A program made the translations under genes and the position numbers. A stretch of 64,000 bases of DNA from Cycas panzhihuaensis (lineage: Eukaryota > Cycadophyta), in NCBI GenBank assembly GCA_023213395.1, contig CM041465.1:15128001-15192000 (forward strand), read 5' to 3'. Positions within the stretch are counted from its first letter, which is position 1. The number at the start of each line of letters is the position of its first letter. Under the pieces are notes generated by a model, which made no database searches, had not been told where the DNA came from, and saw nothing but the letters and a program-made list of their open reading frames with translations. This document shows positions 45,016 to 56,580 of this stretch, one piece after another.

Positions 45016-45995
45016 ATTGGGAATTGTAAACATTGATTAGGAGTCTGTTTGAGTTTAAAAAATTTGGAGAATCTAGATGAAGAAGTATAGGTGATAAAAA
45101 TCACATAAAATATTACTAAACATCAGAGTAATCCTATTAGCATTTTACAAATATGTTTAATCGAATCATAAGAAACTGAAAATCATTATTATTAAGTTTG
45201 TTTAGATATCCTTCCCTTAAAAAGAAAAAGAATTAAATATTCCTCTGGTTGTTTAAAGAAATATGTTTGAAAAATAAGTTACTTATTCAATTATTAACAA
45301 AAGAGTTAAGTATTAAATAAAATAATAATAAGGGTATTATGTAGACTAATTACCTTTTAGTTATCTTTTTAATGATAAAAAGAAAATTTTAAATAAAGTT
45401 TTAAATAGTCCTCCTTTAGAGGAAGGGAAGGATAGAAGAGGTACTAGATAAATTTTTACTAAGTGATGAAATGAGCTCAGTTAAACACAATTAAGGCTAT
45501 TAGGATATCTATCATTGTTGAGTTAATCCCATAGTTTAAATGTGAACTAGTAAAAGAGTAATAATAGGCAATAAATGCATAACTCTAATAGGCTAATAAG
45601 GCATATTAAGCCATCATAATTATCCCCGCTCTTTAATAATATTTAAATAAGGTCATATTATTATCTTTGAGAGAGAGGACCAATAGGAGGCCATAAATAC
45701 TAAGAAGGAGGAGGAAGGAATAATTTTCTTGGTCCTTTTAAAAGATTGAATCTTTAATATAATAAGGAGGGGTTTTAAATATTAGTATTAATTAATTAAA
45801 TCAAAATATATATAATTAATAAAGGATGGACCCAACGGATTTATTAAAAAGGGAAGATCGTTTTTGCATTTGCAAAAATATTTGTTTGATTTTGAATTAA
45901 ATTTGGGGTCCGAGAGGGGGAAGGATAGTGAAACCCTACCTAGTTCATGTTCTTCATGGCAGTGATAATTCTGGTTCTTCATCTTCATAGAAGCA
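45016..45995. other. Noncoding, between M1 gag and the DRB fragment
   Basis: AT-rich with no clear frame. Its right end (45900-45995) is less AT-rich, contains GGGGTCCGAGAGGGGGAAGG, and leads directly into the ATG of the dsRNA-binding fragment, so it could be 5' untranslated sequence of that gene. Confidence 0.35.
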
Positions 45996-46268
45996 ATGGC
46001 GATTGAGATGATGATAAGAGTTTTTGACTTCGTCTGGGTGTGTTTCTATGAGCAGGGTGTCTCTTCAGCTAGAGTTTCTCAAGCATAGGCATGGTGTTAC
46101 TCATATATTAGAGATGGTCTTAAGTATGCACCTCATTTCAAGGCAATGGTTATGTATAATGGAAAGACATTTGAGAGCCCCATGTTATATTCTACGTACA
46201 AGCAAGCCCAACTCGCAGTTGTAGCGGTTGCCCTATGTACTCTCACCCAGAAGTCCTCCCAAAGTTAA
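45996..46268 (+). pseudogene. dsRNA-binding domain fragment of a plant DRB protein
   Basis: A 91-codon frame from ATG (45996) to TAA (46266-46268), with one internal TAG at 46086-46088. The middle reads YSYIRDGLKYAPHFKAMVMY then NGKTFESP, STYKQAQLAVVAVALCTL. This matches the beta-sheet and second-helix part of the first dsRNA-binding motif of plant DRB/HYL1-like proteins (pattern YxxIREGPDHAPRFKA, FNGxxFESP, STLRQAExxAAxVALxxL). DRB proteins bind dsRNA and assist Dicer-like enzymes. The helix-1 part upstream of the TAG is poorly conserved, the second domain is missing, and Lys/Ala positions of the KKAEHxAA-type helix are altered. It lies antisense to M1. Probably a captured or relict exon. 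Confidence 0.7.
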
Positions 46269-47161
46269 AATTTATGAATAGAGCATAATGCACTTACGAA
46301 GTCCCCTCCAAATGGTAAATTTCTCCAAACCATACCCAAGTTGATACATATATTTTACCCCTAGCATTAGGATCCATGTTGTTGTGTGTGCCAAAGAAAT
46401 GACTCCCAGGGTTTTGACACTCTAACCGTGACTTCGCAGCTACCACCTACCGTGGGAGGTTTACTAGCATGGTCGTATATGCCATGGTCGAATATCAGAG
46501 ATTCTGGTGTGCAGATTATAATCTATGAGATGTTGTCAAGAGCAATTTTAGTTAGATTATATTGCAGTCCATAGTATCGAGTATTTGATATTTGTCCCAG
46601 GCCTTGGCAAACGAGGGTATCCAATGTTGTTTTTCATATTTGATTTGTCTAAATGAGATTTGGCATTTACCTTCTAGTAGTCATTGGTTCAAGTCCACTG
46701 GAGTCAATTGAAGGGACCCTATGTGCAGCCCCAATAGAGCAAACCCTCCTCTGATACCAAGTTTCCATATCACCAGCCTATGGGGATGAGGACTAAGGTT
46801 AGCTATCCCTCCAATTAGAGCTATGTTAAATGTAGAAGATAGGAAGATAGATTGTCTAAAAAAAATATATAACTACAAGTTCATACTAAAAGAGTTCTAA
46901 TTATGCTCTCGAACCACCCATATCTCCTTATTTGAGTGCACTGCAAATCCATTGCTATGTGGTATAAAAGCTCCTCAAATTCTGTAGCAAGTATGTGCAA
47001 TTGCTCACTTAAAAAGGACTTGATGCACACACACATTAATGAGTTGTTTCACCCTTTGTATGGACATTAGATGTACTCTCCGCACAAAATTTAAGATGAA
47101 GGAGAGGCAGTAAGAAGGATGTGATCTTCAACAAATGTAGATTCTGATTCTGATTGATTTA
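46269..47161. other. Noncoding, between DRB fragment and M1 primer site
   Basis: Less AT-rich than its neighbours up to about 46760, perhaps the rest of the captured region. At 46748-46759 CCTCTGATACCA differs by one base from a minus-strand primer-binding site, but no LTR edge follows. The remainder to 47161 has no frame. Confidence 0.35.
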
Positions 47162-47173
47162 GCTCTAATACCA
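47162..47173 (-). other. Primer-binding site of M1
   Basis: GCTCTAATACCA on +, i.e. TGGTATTAGAGC, one change from consensus, directly abutting the LTR at 47174. Confidence 0.82.
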
Positions 47174-47615
47174 TGTTAAAGAAAGGTATCATGTACAATA
47201 TTAGTAAGATCAAATAATTAACCATACACAAGTGGAAAATGACATTGCACACATACACATATTTGGCAGGTGGGAAACCCCTTCTGGGGAAGAAAAATAC
47301 CTCTTAAATTTAAAAATGTATTGTCTCATAACCTTTACACAAAAGCTTGCCATAAATACCCACTATATACCAAACTAGGATGGAAACCAACCTTTAGATA
47401 GGCTTATGACAGCCTCCTAGATTCCTAGAACCAATTCCTAAAATCTAGGAGAGACTATTTAAAGAATGAGAGGTTCATTAAAATGGGCAGTTGCTCATTT
47501 CAATGACCTTTACATAATAAATAATAATTAACATAAACTTTATAAAATGAACCTTTACATAACTTAAATTTATATTTAGACATGTGATAAAAAAGTAACA
47601 TTAACTTTTCTAACA
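47174..47615 (-). repeat. 5' LTR of M1 (442 bp)
   Basis: TGTTAAAGAAAGG...TTTTCTAACA, with TGTTA/TAACA inverted ends. No partner LTR in the window. Confidence 0.72.
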
Positions 47616-47639
47616 TACTTGAAGTATATCTTACACTAT

Positions 47640-49434
47640 TTTTGGAGCTACCAATACCTACATCCCCCTATACATCAAGTTCATCTTTAGCTCCAACAAC
47701 CTCAACATCTACATTAGCTATACATACATCCATGCCATATATTTTAGTTGATGACCATTAGATAGAAGCCACCAGTTTTCAACCACCTCTTAAGTGGGTC
47801 CAACAATTACTAAAAGATGCTCCTGCTCCCCTAGCTATCAAAAGAGCATAAAAAATAAGACACACCACCAACTTTACCTTAATGGCATGTGTCTTAAAAA
47901 CCCCTTAGCCTTAAACATTTAAGGAGGTAGTTAAAATCTAAATATAAAAAGTATCTATAGATGAAGAGATGAATTCTATGTTGAAAAATGAAACTTAGAA
48001 GCTGATAGAACTACCACTTAGGAAAAAGCTAATTAATTACCGATGGCTATATAAAACTAAGTTCTATATAGATGTCATTCTCAAGTGTCATAAAACTTAT
48101 CTTATTGCAAAAGGTTTCAAACAACAAGAGGGGATAGACAATGATAAGACCTTTGCACTAGTAGCCAATATAATCGTATTCTATTTGGTGATGCCACTAG
48201 TAGCCCAATTCAACTAGCTAGTTTACCAAATGGATGTGAAGAGTGCTTTCCTCAATGGAGAGCTCACATAAGATATTTTCTTAAAGAAACCTCCCATCTA
48301 TATTGTTCTTAGTAAATAACACTTAGTTTATAAGCTTAAGAAAGCCTTGTATGGACTAAAGTAGGCACCATATACCTAATATACAAAAATTAGTGCTTTT
48401 CTCACCCAACATAGATTCCATCATTGACCCTCTAATTTAGACTTATATACTTAAAAGAAATTTAATCACCATCATTGTACTCAATGTGGATAATTTGGCA
48501 ATAATAGGTAATGACACTAAAGTCATAGCTTGGTTACAATCTAAACTAAAAAGCGACTTTGAGATGATAGATCTTGGGATGCTACATTATTTTCTTAGTA
48601 TTGAAGTATGGTAAGAACTAGGACACATCTTCCTATTATAATCAAAGTATACCAATGAACTCTTGTAGTGGTTCTAAATAATAGATTACAAGCCAACCCT
48701 AATTCCCATGGAAATAAGAACTAAGCTAAACCTTGATGATAGAGATAATCCATTTGATTCCATTTTGTATTGACAGTTAGTTGGGAGCCTCATCTATCTC
48801 ATACATACTTGCCTAGACATTTCCTATGTAGTTGGGATCAGCTCCAAGTATATGTTAAAGCTTAAAGCATCCTATTAGAAGGATACCACTAAGATTCTCA
48901 AGTACATCCATAGTACATATTAGTTTAGACTTGACTACAACCAAACTGAATTTCCTACCCTTAAAGGACACATAGATGCTGATTGGGCGAGTTACCAAGA
49001 TACATGTCATTCAACTTCAAGATACTATTTTGATATGGATTCATATATAATCTCTTGGAGTTACAAGAAGTAGCCAAATGCTACTTTTCCTCCACTGAAG
49101 CTAAATACAAAGCAGTCATCCATGTTATTATAGAGTTAATACTGCTCAGAAGGGTTCTTGTAGAGTTTGGACTTAAACAACCTGCATCCACTATTCTCTA
49201 CTGTGATAATCATAGTATATTAAAGATGATAAAGAATCCAATTTTCTATGTTAGAAATAGGCACATAGAGGTCCACCATTATTTCATATGTGAGCATGTT
49301 CAAAATAGAGAAGTAGATCTTATTTAGTGACCAACTAAGGACCATGTTATAGACATCTTCACCAAAGCACTTGGTAAACCAAAGTTTGAATAGTTTCATC
49401 ATGACCTCGACATTAGATATAATAAAGCTATCAT
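47640..49434 (+). pseudogene. Decayed RT-RNase H of P1
   Basis: After a Ser/Thr/Pro-rich linker come LKWVQQLLKDAPAP, DEEMNSMLKNET, LIAKGFKQQEGID, YQMDVKSAFLNGEL and VYKLKKALYGLK. The catalytic YVDD position (48483-48494) reads NVDN, so Tyr and one Asp are lost. IDLGMLHYFLSIEV, LVGSLIYLIHTCLDISYVVG and DADWASYQD follow. RNase H is open at 49055-49327 (STEAKYKAVIHVI, YCDNHSILKMIKN, HIEVHHYFICEHV). Many TAG/TAA stops and a few frame changes. Confidence 0.86.
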
Positions 49435-49444
49435 TAAGGGAGGG
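49435..49444 (+). other. Polypurine tract of P1
   Basis: AAGGGAGGG-containing tract immediately before the LTR. Confidence 0.72.
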
Positions 49445-49816
49445 TGCTAAAACTTGTAATGACCGCTTCATTACCTTGTAATATTTGCATATTTATATTT
49501 CATATACATTAGGTGAGATCCCCATTGTAAATTTAATCATTATATAAAGTTGAGTTAGGTCTGCCGCCTTTACCAATATGTTGGCCAATGGAATTGATGT
49601 AATTGTCTATGGTATGCTTATAAATTAAGTAGCATACTATTCACTTATATTTTAGAGAATTTAGATGTAGAAGCTCTATTAGAATAAAGATGTAAGGTGT
49701 AACCAATTTACCCGTGATGAACTTGCTTTGAATATTTAGCTTAATATTTCATGTTTGATTTGATTTCTTTAGTTTATTTCATTACATACACATTGATTTA
49801 GTTCCCGATGCTAATC
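49445..49816 (+). repeat. LTR of P1 (about 372 bp)
   Basis: Starts TGCTAAAACTTGTAATGACC. Aligns with 52383-52745: shared GATGTAGAAGCTCTA, GATGAA before a CTTG tract, and ACACAT near the end. TATAAATTAAG at about 49619 is a TATA candidate. Just beyond, TGATAATTAGAGC (49817-49829) resembles a primer-binding site, unexpected for a 3' LTR. Confidence 0.72.
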
Positions 49817-49829
49817 TGATAATTAGAGC

Positions 49830-52310
49830 ATTAAAATTATGAAAGATTTTATAACATAAGTGAAGAAGGTCTTGGTAAGAGTTTATTAGAGTTACACAGT
49901 AGAGGCAGAAGTAGGTTGACAGTGAATGAGCTAATTTTTTGAGCTAGTAAATGCTAGTTTGACCCAGTTATACCATAAACATATGATCGACATATTGGGA
50001 AAAATTGATGAAGATTTATGTTTGAATAGTAAATGGAATCTCATTTTTGATAAGCAATTTATATGGATATTTATTTAAGCATATGGTACAATAATATTTA
50101 TTAAACATGTAGGTTGAATGAGTCCACCAAATTGATGAAGATGGAAGAGATGTTATTGATAATTATATTTACTGATATAGGTTACCCACCTAAAAAAGTT
50201 GTTGAGATTTTGTAAGATTAGGCATCTCATCAAATCTCACAATTAGTAGCAAGAAGATTAGATAAGTAATGGTGACATCTCTCTTACTTAGATATTTAAT
50301 GATGGAATTTTTTATCTATATTTTGCTTATTATTTTTCTTCAAGTTAAAGGCATTTTTAAAGAAGTTCATTATTGAGAGATGAGAAGAAATAATGAATTT
50401 TGAAGGTATCTAAAATTTTAATAGAGATTCTACATACTATCATTGGAAAAAAATCAAAAGTAGGTTAACTAGGGAAGCCAATAATTGATCAATACATGAA
50501 AGATAGGTAATAAGCTTATACAATTGATATGAAAGTAGGTTGAAGAAGCAAAAAGTATTATTATGTAAGCATGTACTAGTGTTGTTTTGACGAAAAAAAT
50601 AAATCATATATACTAGGTATAAATATATATGGGCATTGTTATTATGTAGATATGGAAAAGCTATTGCATTTATATTTAAACTATAATAAGATATGCATTT
50701 AGAGTTTTAAAGTCAATAAGGGAATGATATATGATATTATTGTTATATAGTGGAACACAACATACTATAGATATTTATTTATTAAAATTGATATATGTGT
50801 AATTAAGTGCACAAATAAGGGTTATAAGAGAAAGAGTAGTCCAATGAGCTATCTATTTATCATTGGAGGAAGGGTAGGTTATTGAGTTATCATGACTGTT
50901 TGTAGATGAATATTGAAAGACCTATTTGTCACTATTACTTATATTTATATATAGAACTACCCATAAAAGACCTAGGAAAATTTAGATTATTACTTGTCTA
51001 AAATTGATCATAACCATGGAGGAGAACATAGGTCATAATAAACCATGATAATTTGCTTTACCCATAGATAAAACCAATGTTGATAAAGAATGAATAACAA
51101 CTATAAATCACAAAAGTTAGTAGTTGAGGTTACCATAAAAGGTTAAGGTAGAGTAGTCATTACTATTTATGCATCTATGTGTTTGATGCCAATGCCATCA
51201 CTACATAAGATACAATTCCACTATGGAGCTCCTTCGCTATATAAAATATTATAACCTACATTATTTTTAGTGAAGAAAGAGACAAGGGCATTAAAAATAC
51301 TCATGAATTTTTCATTGGTAAAAAATTACCTAAAAGTCAATGAATACATTTGGCACAAAGATCATACTAATGATGAATAGAGTTTAGATGCCCTTAATGA
51401 TGATTTACATACTAAAAAAGAAGAATTAATGCAATAAATACTATAAGATTTAATTTTTGTAGAAAATTACTTATCGAAGAAAAATATAAATTTGCAATAC
51501 AATTGCAATAAAATTTACTATAAAGGAGAGGAAATCACTCAAAACCCTAGATTCAATTATGACAAAAATTTTATATATCGAAGTTTATTTTTACAATATT
51601 TAAGGTTGATTAAATTGAATTAAAATATATGTTTAGATCCACCCTAGCTCCTAGAGTATTAACAATCAGTCATATAGAGTTTAGCACATGACCAATAACT
51701 AAGTGAATGAGGTGCTAATCAAATTTCAAAGGATGTTTTTATTTTTAAGGGATAGATTGACTCTTTCTTAAGCCATAACTTTGTTATATAAAGTCTAATT
51801 TTTGAATTATTAGTTTTTTTTTTTTGAAAAGAACCCTCAAAGATGGTTAAAATGAGTGGTCATAAGGCATATTTCAAAGATTACATCATTAAGATTTTAA
51901 TATGTAAAATTAAACAAATTAAATTTGAGATAATATAAGTTATAATCTTTTAGTAGTTTGAGATTTGATTTGGCATTTTTAAAGGTTTTGAAGGCTTGTT
52001 AGTGCATACTGATACAAATAGATGATTAATAGTAAGAGTGAATTCAAATTTGATAAAGTGACACATTTAAGTTTCATTTTTAATATTTTTAAGACTTAAA
52101 ATTAATATGGGAATCATATGGCATGTTGGATAAAATTATGAAAATTCCCCTCCATCAGTTATACATTTGATCTAGTGACTAAAACTCCATTAATCAAATG
52201 CATTTGATAATATTTTGATGGTTTATTAATGATCACTTAATTTGTTAATGATATGGAAATACCATGTATTCTAGATTTATTTTAGAGAAGGTCTTGATTG
52301 TCTTTATTAT
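49830..52310. other. Unassigned AT-rich stretch
   Basis: About 2.5 kb without a recognisable gene, LTR pair or RNA. If 49445-49816 also served as a 5' LTR, this would be leader sequence of a second copy, but it does not visibly match the P2 leader. Confidence 0.35.
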
Positions 52311-52315
52311 CATTA

Positions 52316-52381
<66 letters not shown>

Positions 52382-52382
52382 A
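52311..52382 (+). repeat. (ATT)n microsatellite
   Basis: About 70 bp of nearly perfect TAT/ATT triplets, abutting the 5' edge of the P2 LTR. Confidence 0.93.
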
Positions 52383-52745
52383 TATTAAAACTCTATAATA
52401 CCACCTTCATTTCATTACATCTTTGTAATATAATGTTCATATTGTATTAATGGACCTCTAATATAATTAAATCACATTTGATAGTGAGGTTGGTTCTACC
52501 TCTTATGCCATTAAGTCAACCTATCAAATTGTATTATAATGCTGGCGGATGGCTATAAATAATACCTTGCATCTTTGTACATAATATTGGTTTGATTTGA
52601 ATGTAGAAGCTCTACCTGAAAGAGAGCCTATGGCATGATGAATTCACTTGTAATCTTGCCAATCCATTATATTGTATTTATTTGCATATTTTCTTAAATA
52701 TACTTAGATAAGTACACATGTATTGAGATTCTGATATTTTTATCA
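52383..52745 (+). repeat. 5' LTR of P2 (about 363 bp)
   Basis: Start inferred by alignment with P1's LTR (TATTAAAACTCTATAATACC versus TGCTAAAACTTGTAATGACC), so the terminal TG has become TA. It ends TTTTTATCA, directly followed by the primer site. Confidence 0.78.
52554..52560 (+). promoter_or_regulatory. TATA box in P2 LTR
   Basis: TATAAAT inside the LTR, followed by GCATCTTTGTACAT and about 180 bp from the LTR end, a fitting place for the U3/R promoter. Judged by sequence and position only. Confidence 0.5.
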
Positions 52746-52757
52746 TGGTATCAGAGC
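52746..52757 (+). other. Primer-binding site of P2
   Basis: TGGTATCAGAGC, perfect and abutting the LTR. Confidence 0.93.
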
Positions 52758-54702
52758 CTGTATGTGCCTAATTTGAAGTATTTTTTGATGATTTAAAGCT
52801 CATTTTCTCAATTTCATTTAAGTTTTTGGAAAAAAAATCTAAATCTTGTGTAGTGCTAGAGAAAAAACATAGCTAGTTGTAGTTGATTATAGCCTCTTAT
52901 AGTAGATTGTTCACTTGTTTACACTCACCTAGGGTTTTGATTAAAGTTTGCTAAAGAAATGAATGAAAAATCATGGTTTTCATTCACTACAACCCTACTA
53001 TTGATCATTTCTACTTGTTGGAGCTTCATTGGTGCTTGTAGAATCCCTATGCCTAGTCTTATTGCCTGTCATAAGAGATTTAAGGTATTTTAAGGGTTTG
53101 CTTGGCTCTATTTCTCTCTGTCTAGCCTTCGCAGAACCCTAGAATTCAATAGATTTATTCTCTCAAATAAGAGTATATTTCCTTATTCCATTTACTTTAG
53201 TAGCTATCTTTATATCCTACATCCCTCCCTTTGTATTTTTATGACATTTGGTGGCCATTTGATATGGTATCTGAGCTCCCGAAGCTCAACCAGAGGTGCA
53301 TACCTCATGCATAGGTTGTGTGGCTAAGAAACTTAGAAAAGCTTTGAAAATTTTCAATATTTTTATCATATGTTTAATCTTTAGTCATATGATATTAAAA
53401 TGGATTATAATTTACAACTTAAATCTGCCTAAATTTCCTTTGTTTGGTCACATTCAACCCTCATATGACCCCTTTATAGAAATTAAAGGGCAGAGTTTAA
53501 ATTTTATTTAAATAGATTTGATCATTTTTTATTTTACAAAATTTATTTATTTCTTTTTGATAATATTTCAAGTTTACCAACCCCCTAGTAGTGTTAACAG
53601 GTGGTCATGTATAGCCTTCATGTGACTGAGGGCTAATTTAGAGGGGGCTTAACCCTATTTTCACTAGTATTTTTGGCTTAAAGAGGTACCTGTATTATTT
53701 CTGTGATACCTCCTTAACCATGTGTCCATTTTGTAAATCGTCTAGACCATCGAAAGGTGGATTTAGAGCTTTATAGTTTATAATCAAATTGAGCTAGATT
53801 TAGTGTTGATTTATAGGATATATTAGCTATTCAATTTGGCCTTTATATTAAGTTATTTGAGCCTTATTTTTTAAGTTTTGAAGGCTACTTTTAGTTTCTC
53901 TAAGGTTCTTTTACTAGATTAGGGTGTGGCTTATCTTTTTTAGATGTCCAATTCTAATTTTTAAGGCTAATTAGTGCATGGTGATGTTTCTTATATAGGT
54001 GTTATTCTTGGAAGGTTGAAGAAGTTTACTCTTAAAGCTTAGCCCATCAAAGAGATTTCTAGACCTATCCTTGTCATTTCATTTTATTTTATTTTATCTT
54101 TATTTCATTTATTACTTTAAAAGGAACCTCTTGTGTGTAATAAACTCACTTAAAAAATTAAATTTTTTATATTAAAAAGATAACTCCTAAATTAAACCCC
54201 CATTTCTAGCCTTGCAAGGGAAACATTTAAGACCCCTAAAGTTACCACCACATATATGCCCTTAGCCTACTTATATTGGATAAGGAACATCATTGGTTAT
54301 TAGGTTTATTAGGTGGAAGGCTGAGGTAGAGACCCCATCCTTTAAAATTTAGAGACCAGGCTAGACCCAGGGGGATGAGTACCTTGGTTAGTAAGTTCTC
54401 ACTAGTAGATCTATCATTTGACATGAGACCAATGCAGGTGGGAAAACAAATTAGAGGGGTCTTAGAACCTTCTTTACAGCTTATGTACTAAGGTATATTG
54501 AGCCCTTGAGCTTACATATCAGTATATCAGGTCCCTGGTTTGCCACTTGTAGGTAAGCACCACTAGATATGATAGTAACCGAGAACTTTCCTGGAGATCC
54601 TTAGCCTTAGAATTCTAGATTAGAATCCACTTAAGTAGATTAGTACCTTATCATATAAAAAATTTAAAGACATAAAATTAAACATAAAAAACCTTCCAAA
54701 TA
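52758..54702 (+). other. Long untranslated leader of P2
   Basis: Noncoding. From about 53590 to the gag start it matches the K1 leader (reverse of 2110-3290) in order: ACAGGTGGTCA, then TCTAGCCTT, GACCCCTAAAGTTACCACC, GAGACCAGGCTAGAC, TAGATCTATC and CTTGTAGGTAAGC. The first 800 bp do not match. Confidence 0.72.
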
Positions 54703-56040
54703 TGGCTTCACAAATGCTCCTTTTGAACACCATTAAACTCAATGGGATAAAAATCTTTATAGTATGGAAGAAGTAAGTTAAAAACTTACTCATCATGAAT
54801 GAATTTTGGGCCTATATTAATGGGGACATACTCCTTCCCATTCCTACACCAAACCCTAATGATTCCACTAAAATAATCCCACCAGATCTTATAGTGGATT
54901 AAAATATTGAAATTGTCAAAATATCTCATGAGGTATAGAGTATACTTTGTGCCCTCTATGAGAGAAAAGATGAATTTAGATCTTTAATACTCAAAGTCCA
55001 TCTATTTGTTATACCCTTTTCCAAAAATATTACCAATCATTTGTCTAAAGTAAAAATAACTAAAAATCAATATCCTTAGTGAGCCACCTTCCGATCACGA
55101 TTTAATTTCTAACATTATTAACATTCTACTTATTAAATACAACTCTTTCATATCTAAACTACATAATAATTACTCAAAGATAGACTTTATAACTTTTGAG
55201 GGGCTCTTGACTTGAGAGGAGAATATACTCAATCGATTAGGGGTGGCATTAACATCTAACTAAGCTCCTACCTTTATAACCTGAAACTCAGAAAAAGGTG
55301 AGATTGTTAATAGAGTAGCCCAATAACTTAGTTAGCAATAAGACCTAGCTCAACACTTAGATTCTCTCTCTATATTATAAGAGTCACATCAGTAGCTAAC
55401 ATAGCAGAAACTTATTGGTACCTCCTCCTCCTCCTTTCCAACTCAATAGTCACATCACCAACCATAAGGATAGTCTTAAAATAATCAACAGGGCAAACTA
55501 AATGTTACCTGCCTCTACTATGGTAAAACTAGACATCTAGCTATTGAATGTAGGAGATGACAAGCTAATTTATGGATCTTGTAGAACTAAGGGAGCTAAG
55601 TATATAGGTTATATTATCAATAACCACCCCCTATTTATCAATAAGGAGCATCTTTATGCCATCAAGGAGGTCCTAGTTATACTTAACAAAGACAAGGAGT
55701 TTCTTATCAACAAGAAGGACCATGCCCTCTTCGAGGAGTCTCCTTTCGACAACAAGAAGGCCCTATTTTGCAATAAGGAAGCTCTTATTATTAATAAGGT
55801 GGTCATATTCAACAATAAGGAGGCCTTTTCGATGTATAAGGAGGGTCATCATACCAACCTCAAGGCTAATTGTATTAGTAGAATTGGAATCCAAGGCCCA
55901 CACAAGGATAAAGATCTTAAAATAGGTAATTATTCTCAAATAGAAAACAAAGGAACCAATAGAATAATCAACAACAAGGTGGCAATATGGGAGATGGTCA
56001 GGACTCCTCTTCTTATAACCTATTTTTTGTAATATTATCC
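54703..56040 (+). pseudogene. Decayed gag of P2 with Gln/Gly repeats
   Basis: ATG at 54703 opens MASQMLLLNTIKLNG, a copia gag start, with NEFWAYINGD and LCALYERKDEF further in. The zinc knuckle survives as YYGKTRHLAIECRR (about 55515-55556), its first Cys lost. After it, the correct frame encodes repeated Tyr-Gln-Gln-Gly-Gly-like units to about 55990, many Gln codons now TAA. The 162-codon open frame 55544-56032 is the wrong frame of these repeats and should not be read as a gene. Confidence 0.78.
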
Positions 56041-56580
56041 TCACAACTTGATGAGACCACATGGCTCCTTGATTTTGGTGAAATAAGACATATGATAGGT
56101 TCAGAAAAGATGTTGGAAGAGACCCAACCAAACAACACTTAAATGGTTACATTTGGGGATAACTTGGCTTATAATATAAAAAAAAATAGTAGGGCATTGA
56201 TAATATTGAAAGACTCCAATATTAGATATCACATAAGTAATGTGTTCCTTGTACTTGGTATGAAGATGAACCCGCTTTCTATTAACTAAATGGACAAGTA
56301 GAATTTAGATGTCCTCTTTAGATAGGGTATTTATAAAATTATAGACTATACTACAAGCAAACTTGTAGCCACAGGACATGAAAATAGTGTCTTATATAGG
56401 CTAGATGAAGTCCCCCTTGCCACAACTCTATAAAATGAATCATGTTCTGTGGCTAACTCAACGCAATTTAATAAGGGAAAGGATGTAATTGGTGAAGAGT
56501 CCCTTTGAATACAAGAACCAAGAGAATGCTCCCATTCAAAGGAGGATGCCATCACAAGTAGCTCCAAAGACCACTTATGG
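56041..56580 (+). pseudogene. Decayed protease and pre-integrase of P2
   Basis: Frame reads LDETTWLLDFGEIRHMIG, in which the catalytic D-S-G is D-F-G, then MVTFGDNLAY and ISNVFLVLGMKMNPLSIN, the copia protease end. Pre-integrase begins near 56330 (LVATGHENSVLYRLDE). Stops are present throughout. Confidence 0.75.

Larger units (their letters stand above)
43720..47615 (-). mobile_element. Ty1/copia element M1, 5' part
   Basis: Minus-strand copia: 5' LTR 47174-47615, primer-binding site 47162-47173, gag from 45015 and protease to about 43800. Integrase, RT and 3' LTR are not found to the left, so M1 is truncated. The distance from primer site to gag is over 2.1 kb and includes non-retroviral text (dsRNA-binding domain fragment). 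Either this is a long leader that captured host sequence or two unrelated pieces lie side by side. M1's LTR sits at the left edge of P1's remaining pol. Confidence 0.7.
47616..49816 (+). mobile_element. Ty1/copia element P1, 3' part
   Basis: Plus-strand relic holding the linker, RT, RNase H, polypurine tract and an LTR (49445-49816). Its front half is cut off by the M1 LTR ending at 47615. The LTR aligns with the 5' LTR of P2 (52383-52745), so P1 and P2 are the same family. Confidence 0.78.

Noticed and set aside
46680-46700. GGTTCAAGTCC resembling a tRNA or SINE B box
   Set aside because: No A box at the right distance, no acceptor-stem pairing and no tail; a lone B-box word is expected by chance.
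46748-46759. Second minus-strand primer-binding-site-like sequence CCTCTGATACCA
   Set aside because: No LTR edge (TG) follows within a few bases and no matching repeat was found; the site at 47162-47173 with a TGTTA...TAACA LTR is better.
55544-56032. 162-codon open frame with repeated NKE/NKK residues
   Set aside because: It is an alternative frame of the P2 gag Gln/Gly repeat region; the gag frame, with TAA in place of CAA, agrees with the zinc knuckle upstream and protease downstream.
55763-56131. 122-codon minus-strand frame
   Set aside because: Antisense shadow of the same P2 gag region with no domain.
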